Below are positions 18,858 to 27,532 of a stretch of 38,550 nucleotides of DNA, piece after piece. Every line of letters begins with the position of its first letter. Within the stretch, counting starts at the first letter, position 1. The DNA lies in NCBI GenBank assembly GCA_902591535.1, contig CACJBA010000011.1, positions 1 to 38,550 of the forward strand, written 5' to 3'. The translations under genes were made by a program, and so were the position numbers. The notes under the pieces are model-generated. The model did not search any database. It saw only the letters and a list, made by a program, of their open reading frames with translations, and was not told where the DNA came from. The stretch comes from an uncultured Pelagibacteraceae bacterium. Lineage in GTDB: Bacteria; Pseudomonadota; Alphaproteobacteria; Pelagibacterales; Pelagibacteraceae.

Positions 18858-19778
18858 TTTTCCAAAACAATATAATAATATACTTTTTTGTACATGAACT
18901 CTATTAAGCGCCTGTTGCCATACGTGAGATTTTTTGCCTAAGAAAACTTCATCACTTACTTCATTACCTCTAGGTAAACAATGTAAAAAAATACAATTTT
19001 TCTTAGCTTGACTAAATAATTTATTGTCAATTTTAAAGTTTTTAAATGATTTTATTTTTTTTTTCTTATTAACTTTATCATTTAAAGAAATTACTTTATC
19101 AGAAAATATTACATCTGCGCCCGAAACTGCTTTTTTAGCATCATTATAAATATAAACTTTTTTATTATTTTTTTTGACCCAACTTATAACTTCTTTTCCT
19201 GGTTCAAATTTTTTTGGACAACCAATACTAAGTTTGAAAGAAAATTTTACTGACGCAGCTATCAAACTATCTAAAACATTGTTGGAATCCCCTATCCAAC
19301 AAATATTTAAATTAGAAATAGGTTTCTTCTTTATTTCCTCTACCGTAAAAACGTCTGATAAAACCTGGGTTGGATGAGATGAAGGACTCAAGCCATTAAT
19401 TACTGGTATTGATAAATATTTTTCAAAACTTTCAATCTTTTTATCACTGTCAGTTCTAAGCATAAATCCATCACCATAAGTAGAAAGGATTTTTGCTGTA
19501 TCTGCAACACTTTCTCCTCCTTGACCCAAATGAAGTTCATTAGATCTCAAGGTCAAAGTTCCACCACCCAGCTGTTTGATAGCTAAATAAAAGCTTAATC
19601 TTGTTCGTAAACTAGATTTTTCAAACATTTGAATTAATAATTTTCCTTTTAGAGGTGCACCTTTATCAACCTCCAATGTACTTAGTTTTTTTCTTAAACT
19701 TTTTCTTTTCTTAGCATCAGAAATAATCTTTCTTAAATCTTTTGTGGGTATATCTTTTAAATTTATAAAATGTTTCAT
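18849..19778 (-). CDS. argF: Ornithine carbamoyltransferase
   Basis: It makes citrulline from ornithine and carbamoyl phosphate. I start it at MKHFINLKDIPT (ATG at 19778, 309 residues), 2 nt after the argD stop; a longer reading frame begins at 19799 but would overlap argD and add an unconserved leader. Carbamoyl-phosphate motif EKSSLRTR (family S-x-R-T-R) is present. SHPTQVLSD and the ornithine/catalytic HCLPRG near the C-terminus are also present. It forms an argD-argF unit; argJ is elsewhere in the window. Confidence 0.96.
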   Translation of the reverse strand: MKHFINLKDIPTKDLRKIISDAKKRKSLRKKLSTLEVDKGAPLKGKLLIQMFEKSSLRTRLSFYLAIKQLGGGTLTLRSNELHLGQGGESVADTAKILSTYGDGFMLRTDSDKKIESFEKYLSIPVINGLSPSSHPTQVLSDVFTVEEIKKKPISNLNICWIGDSNNVLDSLIAASVKFSFKLSIGCPKKFEPGKEVISWVKKNNKKVYIYNDAKKAVSGADVIFSDKVISLNDKVNKKKKIKSFKNFKIDNKLFSQAKKNCIFLHCLPRGNEVSDEVFLGKKSHVWQQALNRVHVQKSILLYCFGKLR

Positions 19779-19780
19779 GA

Positions 19781-20947
19781 TTATTTTATTTCTGAGCAAA
19801 CTTTATCGATAACTTTTAATGCTATATCTATTTCTTTTTTTTTTACGTTTAAAGGTGGCAAAATACGAACAACATTTTCTGCTGCTCGAATAGTTAGCAA
19901 TTTTTTATCCATAAGTTTTTTAATAAACTTTGTTTGATCTTGATGAAGCTGAATTCCAATCAATAAACCTCTTCCTCTTATCTCTTTAATTATACTTGAA
20001 TATTTTTCTTTCAACTTATTTAAGTTTGAAAGAAAATATTTTGAAGATTTTTTTACGTTATTTAAAAATTTCTTAGTTGATACGATATCCATTACAGTAT
20101 TTCCAACAGACATAGCTAAAGGATTTCCACCAAATGTAGATCCATGAGTTCCTGGCACCATTGCTGACGCAACTTTTTTATTCATTAAAACTGCACCAAT
20201 AGGAAACCCTCCGCCTATTCCTTTTGCGATAGGTACAATATCTGGCTTAACTTTTGATTTTTCAAATGCAAAAAAATCACCTGATCTACCAATTCCACAT
20301 TGAACTTCATCCAGTATAAGTAAAATTTTTTTTTTGTTACATATTGCTCTTAACTCTCTTAAGCACCAATCTGGTATTACTTTTATACCTCCTTCACCCA
20401 TAATGGTTTCAACCATAATAGCAGCCGTATTGTTAGTAATTTTTTTTTTAAAAGAATTGTGATCTCCAAATTTGAAATGATCAAAACCAGTAACTTTTGG
20501 ACCAAACCCTTCTGTCATTTTTTTTGAACCACTAGCATAAATTGTAGCTAAAGTTCTGCCATGAAATGAATTTTTAATACATAAAATTCTATTTTTATTC
20601 GGTTTTCCGATTGAGTAAAAATATCTTCTAGCAACTTTAATAGCTGCCTCTGTGGCCTCTGCTCCACTATTTTGAAACATAACATAATCTGCAAATGTTT
20701 TTTTACATAATTTTTTAGCCAATTTTTCACCTTCTGGAATTTGAAAGGCATTTGATACATGCCATAGCTTTTTCGATTGATCTCTTATAGTTTTAACTAA
20801 TTTTGGGTTTGAATGTCCTAAAGAATTGACTGCTATTCCACTGACAAAATCAAGATATTTTTTTCCAGCTGAAGAATATAGGTAACTACCCTTTCCATAC
20901 TTAAATGAAATTTTTTTTCTATTATAATTTTTTGCTAAATAACTCAT
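19781..20947 (-). CDS. argD: Acetylornithine aminotransferase
   Basis: A class III PLP aminotransferase, it converts N-acetylglutamate semialdehyde to N-acetylornithine, and often also acts in lysine/DAP synthesis. The 388-residue sequence has GIAVNSLGHSNP (37-48) and QNSGAEATEAAIKVAR (92-107). SFHGRT (127-132) and DEVQCGIGRSG (213-223) follow, with the PLP Lys242 in PIAKGIGGGFPIG. The order argD-argF is a common alphaproteobacterial pair. Its 5' flank of 172 nt to the divergent gcrA must contain the promoters of both. Confidence 0.96.
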   Translation of the reverse strand: MSYLAKNYNRKKISFKYGKGSYLYSSAGKKYLDFVSGIAVNSLGHSNPKLVKTIRDQSKKLWHVSNAFQIPEGEKLAKKLCKKTFADYVMFQNSGAEATEAAIKVARRYFYSIGKPNKNRILCIKNSFHGRTLATIYASGSKKMTEGFGPKVTGFDHFKFGDHNSFKKKITNNTAAIMVETIMGEGGIKVIPDWCLRELRAICNKKKILLILDEVQCGIGRSGDFFAFEKSKVKPDIVPIAKGIGGGFPIGAVLMNKKVASAMVPGTHGSTFGGNPLAMSVGNTVMDIVSTKKFLNNVKKSSKYFLSNLNKLKEKYSSIIKEIRGRGLLIGIQLHQDQTKFIKKLMDKKLLTIRAAENVVRILPPLNVKKKEIDIALKVIDKVCSEIK

Positions 20948-21119
20948 AATTTAATTTTTGTTTTATAAATTTTAATAAATAGATACAAGTTATGATTGAA
21001 AATTTTTAGAAACAAGCATGACTTCTTTTTGTTGATAACTCTTAAATTTTGATTGTTTCAATTAATTTTATAACAGTATATTGTTGATATTAAAAAATTA
21101 AATACAACATATAGCTATA

Positions 21120-21614
21120 ATGAGTTGGACAGAAGAAAAAGTAGAAAAACTTAAAGAACTTTGGGGCAAAGGAAATACTGCTAGTCAAATAGCTGAAATT
21201 ATAGGTGGCTTAAGCAGAAACGCCGTTATCGGTAAAGCTCACAGACTCAATCTGTCTGCAAAGATCAAGACAAGATCGGCTACATCAAATCAAAAGTTTG
21301 AAAACTCGGTAAATGAAAAAAATATTAGATCAAGAAGAGGTCGAAAGAGTAAATTTAAATCACTAATTATTGAAAAGGATTTTGAGCCTGAAAATCCTAA
21401 GCAATTAGAGGAACTAGATGAAAATTGTTGTAAATGGCCTATAGGTCATCCAGATGAAAAATCTTTTTACTTTTGTGGAAGATCTTCGCTAAAGGATTTT
21501 TCTTACTGTAAGTTACATCTCCTTTACGCTTATCAACCCAAAGGGAAAAAAGAAGATGTTGCAGATAAAGAAGATGATTCAGAATTTATAGAAAAAAAAA
21601 TTCGATCAGCTTAA
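21120..21614 (+). CDS. gcrA: GcrA family cell cycle regulator
   Basis: GcrA is an alphaproteobacterial sigma-70-binding transcription factor; in Caulobacter it controls division and polarity genes and prefers GANTC sites methylated by CcrM. The 164-residue protein has the N-terminal helix-turn-helix MSWTEEKVEKLKELW...SRNAVIGKAHRLNL (1-45) and a charged linker. The C-terminal zinc/sigma-contact region has CCKWPIGHP, FCGR, YCKLH and AYQPK. No ccrM gene is in the window, so whether methylation input exists here is unknown. It ends 27 nt from the convergent epimerase gene. Confidence 0.93.
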   Translation: MSWTEEKVEKLKELWGKGNTASQIAEIIGGLSRNAVIGKAHRLNLSAKIKTRSATSNQKFENSVNEKNIRSRRGRKSKFKSLIIEKDFEPENPKQLEELDENCCKWPIGHPDEKSFYFCGRSSLKDFSYCKLHLLYAYQPKGKKEDVADKEDDSEFIEKKIRSA

Positions 21615-21641
21615 ATTCAAGTTATATTAAATATCTAAATT

Positions 21642-22604
21642 CTATTTTGAATTATATTTTTCAGTCGAAAATTGTCCACCTTCTCTCCACATGTAACAAT
21701 ATTTTTTCACCTCTTGATCAAAGTATCTCAAACTAGGAATTCCTATATCTGAGTTAGTTTTATACTTACCTGATGCAATATTATCGTACTTTAAAAGCTT
21801 TAGTTGATCTCTTGTCAGTAAAGGTTTGGGCATGATTTCAAAAAGTCTCGCAGAAAGTTTAGCTATCGGTAAAGGAAAAGGTAAAAGAATTCTTTTTTTT
21901 CCAATTAAGATTAATAATTTTTTAATAATTTCTTTAAAAGTAATTGTTTCAGGACCAACACATTCTATTATTTTAGAGTAAATATTATTTGAGATTACAT
22001 GCTGAATTGTATCAGTTAAGTCAGAACAATGGATAGGGGCAAACTTTGTTGCTCCATTGTAATAGAGAGGAAATACAGGAAGCCTGTTTAATAATGTCAT
22101 AAAATTTGTTGAAAAATTATCATCTACTGAATACACTATTGACGGCCTTAGTATTGTTGCTAAAGGAAAATTTTTTAAAACCTCGTTCTCTCCTTCTAAC
22201 TTGCTTAAAGCATATCTGGAGTCTTTAGCTTCGTTAATACCAAGAGCTGACAAATGTATAAAATGTTTTAAACTATATTCTTTACAGAGTTTTGCTAACA
22301 ATTTTGGAAAAATTGTGTGAATATTTAAAAATGTATTACCTTTTTTTTCCTCATATAAAATCCCAACTAAATTAATACAAATCTCAGCTTTATTAAAAAG
22401 CTCTCTAATTTTTTTTTCATCAAAAATATTTGCTTCAACTATATCTATAAAGCCTGCATTTGCTTGTGTTTTAATTATATAGCTTTTTTGATGACTGTTT
22501 CTAGTGACAACTGTAACTTTATAGTTGTTCTTAGTAAGCTTTCTTATTAAGTTTCTGCCAATTTGACCACTACCACCAAAAATTAGACAATTTTTTGCTT
22601 TCAT
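21642..22604 (-). CDS. NAD(P)-binding epimerase/SDR protein, complex I NDUFA9-like
   Basis: An atypical extended SDR. I choose the ATG at 22604 (MKAKNCLIFGGSGQIGRN, 320 residues), because the longer frame to 22685 would overlap the divergent rnd gene and adds residues with no family similarity. Features are the Rossmann motif GGSGQIGR (near residues 9-16), HLSALGINEAKDSRYALSKLEGE with the Ser/Tyr-x-x-x-Lys type site, and LRPSIVYS. The overall pattern resembles the NDUFA9/39-kDa family, found in mitochondrial and alphaproteobacterial complex I context. The role here (quinone/complex I assembly or nucleotide-sugar chemistry) is inference. Confidence 0.85.
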   Translation of the reverse strand: MKAKNCLIFGGSGQIGRNLIRKLTKNNYKVTVVTRNSHQKSYIIKTQANAGFIDIVEANIFDEKKIRELFNKAEICINLVGILYEEKKGNTFLNIHTIFPKLLAKLCKEYSLKHFIHLSALGINEAKDSRYALSKLEGENEVLKNFPLATILRPSIVYSVDDNFSTNFMTLLNRLPVFPLYYNGATKFAPIHCSDLTDTIQHVISNNIYSKIIECVGPETITFKEIIKKLLILIGKKRILLPFPLPIAKLSARLFEIMPKPLLTRDQLKLLKYDNIASGKYKTNSDIGIPSLRYFDQEVKKYCYMWREGGQFSTEKYNSK

Positions 22605-22621
22605 ATATATATGTTTAAAAA

Positions 22622-23233
22622 ATGAGTAATAATATTCAACTTCACAAAAATGATCTACCAGATGATTTAAATTTAGGCAATACAATAGCTGTGGACGGAG
22701 AATTTATGGGTCTAAATGTTAGACGAGATCCATTGTGCCTAATTCAAATTTCCTCAGGAAATTCTGATGCACATATCATTCAATTTGATAGAAACAACTA
22801 TAGTGCTCCTAATTTAATAAAATTATTAAGTGATGAAAAAATAATAAAGATCTTTCATTATGGAAGAGCAGATATGGCGCATATTAAATATTACTTAAAA
22901 ACTAATACTAATAATATTCTGGATACAAAAATCGCTTCAAAACTTGCAAGATCTTATTCTGACAATCATTCTCTAAAAACATTAATAAAGGAATTCGTTA
23001 ACATTGATATTAGTAAACAATTCCAAAATTCAGATTTTGGTGGGGAATTGACGCCCGCCCAACTTAAATATTGTGCTAATGATGTTATATATTTACATAA
23101 AATTCATGAGCAATTGGATTTAATATTGAAAAGAGAAAATAGAATACAACTCTACAAAGATTGTTTAAAATTTTTAAAAACTAGAGTAGATCTTGATTTA
23201 GCTTTATTTAAGGATGATATCTGGTCACACTGA
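22622..23233 (+). CDS. rnd: Short ribonuclease D family 3'-5' exonuclease
   Basis: A 203-residue DEDDy exonuclease, the short form common in Alphaproteobacteria that lacks HRDC domains. Catalytic residues are visible: Asp25 and Glu27 (VDGEFMGL), Asp84 (YGRADMAH), and Tyr150 with Asp154 (KYCANDV). The segment SDFGGELTPAQLKY is typical. It probably trims tRNA or other RNA 3' ends. It heads the long plus-strand gene run: its TGA overlaps the kdsD ATG by 1 nt. Only 17 nt separate it from the divergent epimerase start, so its promoter must lie within that gene. Confidence 0.92.
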   Translation: MSNNIQLHKNDLPDDLNLGNTIAVDGEFMGLNVRRDPLCLIQISSGNSDAHIIQFDRNNYSAPNLIKLLSDEKIIKIFHYGRADMAHIKYYLKTNTNNILDTKIASKLARSYSDNHSLKTLIKEFVNIDISKQFQNSDFGGELTPAQLKYCANDVIYLHKIHEQLDLILKRENRIQLYKDCLKFLKTRVDLDLALFKDDIWSH

Positions 23234-24201
23234 TGACGAATAAAAAATTTATATCAACAGCTCAAGATGTAATTAATCTTGAGATAAGAGCTTTACAAAA
23301 ATTAAAAAAAAGTATCAACAATTCTTTTAATAAGGCTGTGAATAAAATTGCTCAATGTCAATCAAAAGTAATTTTATGTGGAGTTGGGAAAAGTGGATTG
23401 ATTGCATCAAAGATAGCAGCTACACTTGCATCAGTTGGAACACCAGCATTCAACTTAGCAGCAAGCGAAGCTTCTCATGGTGATCTTGGAATGATATCTA
23501 AAAATGATATTTTGATTCTTATTAGTAACTCTGGTCAAACTAGTGAACTAAAGAATATAATCCAATATGCTAAAAGAAATAAGATATTATTAATTGGAAT
23601 TGTTTCAAAAAAAGAGTCAATTTTATATAAAGCATCTGATATTAAACTTTTAATTCCGCAAGTTACTGAAGCAGAAGGCATCATTCCAACCTCGAGTACT
23701 ACATCTCAGCTAGCTTTAGGTGATGCTTTGGCAATTTGCTCAATGAAATATAAAAAATTTGGAAAATTAGATTTTAAAAAACTTCATCCTGCAGGAAGTT
23801 TGGGAGCAAAACTCAAAACAGTTGAAGATATAATGATAACTGGAAATAAAATACCATTTGTAAGTGAAAATTTAAAAATGAAATTGGCTTTAAAAATATT
23901 ATCCAAAAAGAAGTTGGGAATATTAATTGTTATAAATAATAAAAATAAAACTGTAGGAATTATAACTGATGGACAAATAAGGAGATTTACAGAAAAAAAC
24001 ACAGATTTTCAATCATTACCTGTGAAAAAAATCATGACAAAAAAACCAATTTTTGTAGAAAAAGATGAATTAGCAGCAAAAGCACTTTCGGTAATGAATA
24101 ATAAAAAAATTACATCATTATTAGTTAATAAGAGAGAAAAACCTCAAAAAACAATTGGAGTTATTCATATTCATACAATTTTACAATCAAATATTTCTTA
24201 G
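23233..24201 (+). CDS. kdsD: Arabinose-5-phosphate isomerase (KpsF/GutQ family)
   Basis: It interconverts ribulose 5-phosphate and arabinose 5-phosphate, the first step of KDO synthesis. The 322-residue protein has an N-terminal SIS sugar-isomerase domain with CGVGKSGLIASKIAATLASVG (about 49-69) and HGDLG. ISNSGQTSE and IIPTSSTTSQLALGDALA complete the domain. Two C-terminal CBS repeats lie at about 205-320. It adjoins lptC-lptB, as kdsD adjoins LPS export genes in many Proteobacteria. With kdsB in the window, two of the KDO-forming steps are present. Confidence 0.95.
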   Translation: MTNKKFISTAQDVINLEIRALQKLKKSINNSFNKAVNKIAQCQSKVILCGVGKSGLIASKIAATLASVGTPAFNLAASEASHGDLGMISKNDILILISNSGQTSELKNIIQYAKRNKILLIGIVSKKESILYKASDIKLLIPQVTEAEGIIPTSSTTSQLALGDALAICSMKYKKFGKLDFKKLHPAGSLGAKLKTVEDIMITGNKIPFVSENLKMKLALKILSKKKLGILIVINNKNKTVGIITDGQIRRFTEKNTDFQSLPVKKIMTKKPIFVEKDELAAKALSVMNNKKITSLLVNKREKPQKTIGVIHIHTILQSNIS

Positions 24202-24774
24202 ATGTCTTTTAAAAAATTTGCAAAAATTTTTTTTATTGTTTCACTATTTCTAATTTCTTTTTACGTTATTTTCTTAAAATATTTTAAAAATAAAGAAATT
24301 GCAGATATTACTAAACAAAAAGAAGAAGTGCCCTACAATTCAAATATTTTGAAAGATATTGAATACAAAACAAAAGACAAAGATGGTAATGAATACTTAA
24401 TTAGAGCAATAAAAGGGGAAATAGATTTCTCTGACCCTAATATTTTATTTTTAACAGATGTAAAAGCATTAATAAGATTAAATACTTCTGAGATAGTTAC
24501 TATTGTTTCTGATTACGGAAAATATAATTCTGAAAATAATGATACTATTTTTTCAAAAAATGTAATAGTAGATTATTTAGATAATAAAATTATAGCAGAA
24601 TATCTTGATTTTTCTTTAGAAAAAAATTTGATGTTTATTTCGAGAAATGTGGTTTATAGCAATCCTGAAAATAAATTAAAAGCCGATGTTGTAGAAATTG
24701 ACATCAAAACTAGAGATACAAAAATATTCATGTATGAAAAAGATAAGAAAGTAAATATAAAAAGTAATAATTAA
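24202..24774 (+). CDS. lptC: LPS export protein LptC
   Basis: LptC is the single-span inner membrane/periplasmic link that passes LPS from LptB2FG to LptA. The 190-residue sequence has one N-terminal membrane helix (about 7-26) and a beta-rich periplasmic domain of OstA/LptC type with a YLIRAIKGEIDF segment. The family is low in sequence conservation, so the call rests on topology, size and its place between kdsD and lptB, each joined without spacer. No lptA reading frame lies between it and lptB, unlike the usual lptC-lptA-lptB order. Confidence 0.85.
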   Translation: MSFKKFAKIFFIVSLFLISFYVIFLKYFKNKEIADITKQKEEVPYNSNILKDIEYKTKDKDGNEYLIRAIKGEIDFSDPNILFLTDVKALIRLNTSEIVTIVSDYGKYNSENNDTIFSKNVIVDYLDNKIIAEYLDFSLEKNLMFISRNVVYSNPENKLKADVVEIDIKTRDTKIFMYEKDKKVNIKSNN

Positions 24775-25551
24775 ATGGGTATAATAAAAAAATTTAGAAT
24801 AAAATCTTTTAAAAACAATAATCCTATTATTGAATTTAGTAATGTTTCTCTTTCTTATGGAAATAGATTAATTTTAGACAATCTAAACTTTAAAATAAAT
24901 GAAGGTCAAATTTTTGGAATGTTAGGTCCTAATGGAGTTGGAAAATCAACAATATTTAATCTAATCACTGGTTTAATTAATCCAAATAATGGAACAATAA
25001 AAATTATGGATCAAGATGTAAAAAATTTCCCAATATACCTTCGAACTAAAAAATTTAAAGTAGGCTATGTACCTCAATATGGAGGATTTTTTAACGATCT
25101 TACTCTACATGAAAATTTAAAAGCGATAAGTGAAATTGTAATTGAAAATAAAAATTATAGATCAGAAAGAATTAACTACTTAATTTCTAAATTTGAACTA
25201 GACAATTTAAAAGATATTAAAGCAAAATTTTTATCTGGTGGACAAAAAAAAAAATTAGTTATAGCTCTATCTTTACTAAGTGAACCCAAAGTTCTTTTAT
25301 TAGATGAGTGTTTTGCTGCATTAGATGTTTTAACAATTAAAATGCTTCAAGAAATTATAGTTAGTTTACAAAGTGAAAATAAGATTACTATTTGTATATG
25401 TGACCACCAAGCAAGAGACCTTCTAGCTTGTGTAGATTTGGCAATGATACTTAGTAATGGAAAAATTATTGCTCAAGATACTCCTTCTAATTTAGTAAAT
25501 AATAGAAATGCAAAAAGTGCATATTTTGGTGATAATTTTAAAATCAACTAA
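24775..25551 (+). CDS. lptB: LPS export ABC transporter ATPase LptB
   Basis: The ATPase that powers LPS extraction from the inner membrane with LptFG. In this 258-residue protein Walker A GPNGVGKST is at 51-59, the Q-loop GYVPQYGGFF at 97-106, and signature LSGGQ at 153-157. The switch His211 is in CDHQARD. The ending, with D-x-A-M-I-L-S-N-G-K-I-I-A-Q-x-T-P and a final YFGDNF, matches LptB. The Walker B/D-loop region reads LLLDECFAALD (174-184) where LptB usually has LLLDEPFAGVD, and residues after the signature are KKK. An in-frame run of 11 A encodes them. The call by context and C-terminus is firm. Confidence 0.93.
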   Translation: MGIIKKFRIKSFKNNNPIIEFSNVSLSYGNRLILDNLNFKINEGQIFGMLGPNGVGKSTIFNLITGLINPNNGTIKIMDQDVKNFPIYLRTKKFKVGYVPQYGGFFNDLTLHENLKAISEIVIENKNYRSERINYLISKFELDNLKDIKAKFLSGGQKKKLVIALSLLSEPKVLLLDECFAALDVLTIKMLQEIIVSLQSENKITICICDHQARDLLACVDLAMILSNGKIIAQDTPSNLVNNRNAKSAYFGDNFKIN

Positions 25552-25557
25552 TCATTA

Positions 25558-26883
25558 ATGCCAAATTTTATAACAATTAAAAAAAAAATTAAAAATTTTA
25601 AAAAAACTATAACAGTAAGTGGCGATAAAAGCATAAGTATTAGATGGGTTTTGTTTTCTTCTTTAGCAAATGGTAAATCTAAAGCAAAAAATTTATTAAT
25701 TTCAGATGACGTATTGGCAGCAATTAGGGCTATAAAAAAACTTGGTATAAAAACAGATTATAAAAATAATGAACATGTAATTTATGGAAGGGGTATTGAC
25801 GGATACAAATATAAGAAAAATCTTGTGGTTAATGCAGAAAATTCAGGAACACTGGGCAGACTTTTGCTTGGTTTATTAATTAACTGCAAACATACTATTA
25901 AATTAATTGGTGATAAAAGTTTATCTAAAAGAGACTTCAAAAGAATTTCTGATCCATTAAGTAAATTTGGCGCAAATTTTAAATTAAATAAAAATAAGAA
26001 TTTACCACTAACAATTAAAGGAACATCAGATTTAAATTCAATAAAATATTTTGAAAATAAAGGTTCAGCACAATGCAAGAGTTCAGTAATTTTTGCAGGA
26101 ATGAGATCAAAAGGCACTACTTTCATTAGAGCTAGAAAATCTAGAAATCATACTGAGCTTTTGTGCAAATATTTAAAACTACCTATTGCTATAAGAAAAA
26201 AAAAAAATTATGACGAAATTAAAGTTACAAAAGTTAGATCAATAAAACCTTTAAACTATAATATACCTTCAGATATAAGTTCCAGCGCTTTTTTTATGGT
26301 TTTAACTGCGCTTTTAAATAATTCAGAAATAAAGATAAAAAACGTTAATGTAAATCCTTCTAGAACAGGAGTGATTACTATTTTAAGAAAAATGGGTATA
26401 AAAATTATTCTTAAAAATCTTAGAATATACAAAGGTGAAAAAGTTTCAGATATTTTTGTTAAAAGTCCCAAAATTATAAAATCAATTAATTGTCCTTCAA
26501 AACTTAATAGTGGAGCGATAGATGAATTTCTTGTTATTTTTTTAGTAGCTGCTAAAGCAAATGGAATTTCTTATTTCAAAAATTTATCAGAATTAAATCA
26601 AAAAGAGAGCCCAAGACTTAAATGGGGAGCATATATTTTAAATCAAATAGGAATAAAAACTGAAACTACAAAAGATTCAATTAAAATTTATGGTAACCCT
26701 AAATTAAATCTAAAGAAAAAAATTGTCATCAAAAATTATTTAAAGGATCATAGGGTTTTTATGACAAGTGTTATCGCCGCTTTGACTTTTGGTGGAGATT
26801 GGAAAATTTATGATAAAATTTCAATAAAAACATCATTTCCAAATTTTTTAAAAATTATAAATAAATTAAAAAAAAATGATTAA
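25558..26883 (+). CDS. aroA: 3-phosphoshikimate 1-carboxyvinyltransferase (EPSP synthase)
   Basis: It adds enolpyruvate from PEP to shikimate 3-phosphate in aromatic amino acid synthesis. The 441-residue protein has SGDKSISIRW near the N-terminus and NSGTLGRLLLG. SAQCKSSVIFAGM, NPSRTG and DHRVFM follow. The PEP-site motif usually written ELR-x-KESDR is ELNQKESPR here (345-353): the catalytic Lys349-Glu350 and Arg353 remain, while the first Arg and the Asp are replaced. A run of 12 A lies in frame at about 26205-26216. It starts 6 nt after lptB and overlaps cmk by 8 nt. Confidence 0.95.
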   Translation: MPNFITIKKKIKNFKKTITVSGDKSISIRWVLFSSLANGKSKAKNLLISDDVLAAIRAIKKLGIKTDYKNNEHVIYGRGIDGYKYKKNLVVNAENSGTLGRLLLGLLINCKHTIKLIGDKSLSKRDFKRISDPLSKFGANFKLNKNKNLPLTIKGTSDLNSIKYFENKGSAQCKSSVIFAGMRSKGTTFIRARKSRNHTELLCKYLKLPIAIRKKKNYDEIKVTKVRSIKPLNYNIPSDISSSAFFMVLTALLNNSEIKIKNVNVNPSRTGVITILRKMGIKIILKNLRIYKGEKVSDIFVKSPKIIKSINCPSKLNSGAIDEFLVIFLVAAKANGISYFKNLSELNQKESPRLKWGAYILNQIGIKTETTKDSIKIYGNPKLNLKKKIVIKNYLKDHRVFMTSVIAALTFGGDWKIYDKISIKTSFPNFLKIINKLKKND

Positions 26884-27532
26884 AAGAAAGAATATTTTAA
26901 AAATTGCTATTGATTCACCCGCTGCAGCTGGTGCCGGCACTTTGGCAAAAACTATATCTAAACACTACAATCTTTTCTATCTTGATACAGGAAAAATTTA
27001 CAGATTTGTTGCCTATTTGAAAATTAAATTTCCAAAAAAATTTAATAATAAATTTATTAAATCAAAAATAAAATCATTGAGGATGAAAGATTTATCAAAT
27101 AAATATTTGCTATTAGATGATGTGGGGACAGAGGCATCAATTATTTCTAAAATTAAAAGTATAAGAAAGATAGTTCACTCTTTTCAAATTAGCTTTGCTT
27201 ACAATCCCCCTAAAAAATATAAAGGATCTTGTCTTGATGGTAGAGATATAACTTATAAAATTGTTCCAGATGCAGATTTTAAGTTTTATGTAACTGCCAA
27301 CGTAAAAACTAGAGCATTAAGAAGATATAAGGAACTAAAAACATATAAAAAAAAAATTACTTACACTGAGGTGTTAAAAAGTATTAAAAAACGTGATAAA
27401 AATGATCTAAATAGAAAAATTTCACCCCTAAAGAAAACAAAAGATTCACTATTGATTAATACGACAAACCTTAATAAAAGGGCATGTTTTTTAAAAATAA
27501 AAAAAATAATAGACAAAAAGTTAAATATTTAA
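26876..27532 (+). CDS. cmk: Cytidylate kinase with altered P-loop
   Basis: Cmk phosphorylates CMP and dCMP, and is placed between aroA and rpsA as in many bacteria. The 218-residue sequence is recognisable by YLDTGKIYR (34-42), a G-T-E-A-S-I-I-S segment (VR..Q region), CLDGRDI and PDADFKFYVTAN, then RALRRYKEL. The Walker A, usually GPAGSGKGT, reads SPAAAGAGT (14-22): the lysine that contacts ATP phosphates is Ala20. Adjacent bases give no sign of a sequencing slip, and the frame is intact. GRDIGT is GRDITY. The function is therefore expected from context, but catalysis must differ from the standard model. It overlaps both aroA (8 nt) and rpsA (1 nt). Confidence 0.9.
   Translation: MIKRKNILKIAIDSPAAAGAGTLAKTISKHYNLFYLDTGKIYRFVAYLKIKFPKKFNNKFIKSKIKSLRMKDLSNKYLLLDDVGTEASIISKIKSIRKIVHSFQISFAYNPPKKYKGSCLDGRDITYKIVPDADFKFYVTANVKTRALRRYKELKTYKKKITYTEVLKSIKKRDKNDLNRKISPLKKTKDSLLINTTNLNKRACFLKIKKIIDKKLNI

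Noticed and set aside
20948..21119. 172-nt gap between argD and gcrA, examined for a small RNA or tRNA
   Set aside because: It is AT-rich with no stable stem or tRNA-like pattern; it probably only holds the two divergent promoters, which I cannot place with confidence.
21613..21653. Inverted repeat AATTCAA...TTGAATT between gcrA and the epimerase gene, considered as a bidirectional terminator
   Set aside because: The stem is only 7 A/T-rich base pairs with a 26-nt loop, too weak to call.
22605..22685. Upstream extension of the epimerase gene
   Set aside because: It would overlap the start of the divergent rnd gene and adds residues before the Rossmann motif that no family member has; the ATG at 22604 is preferred.
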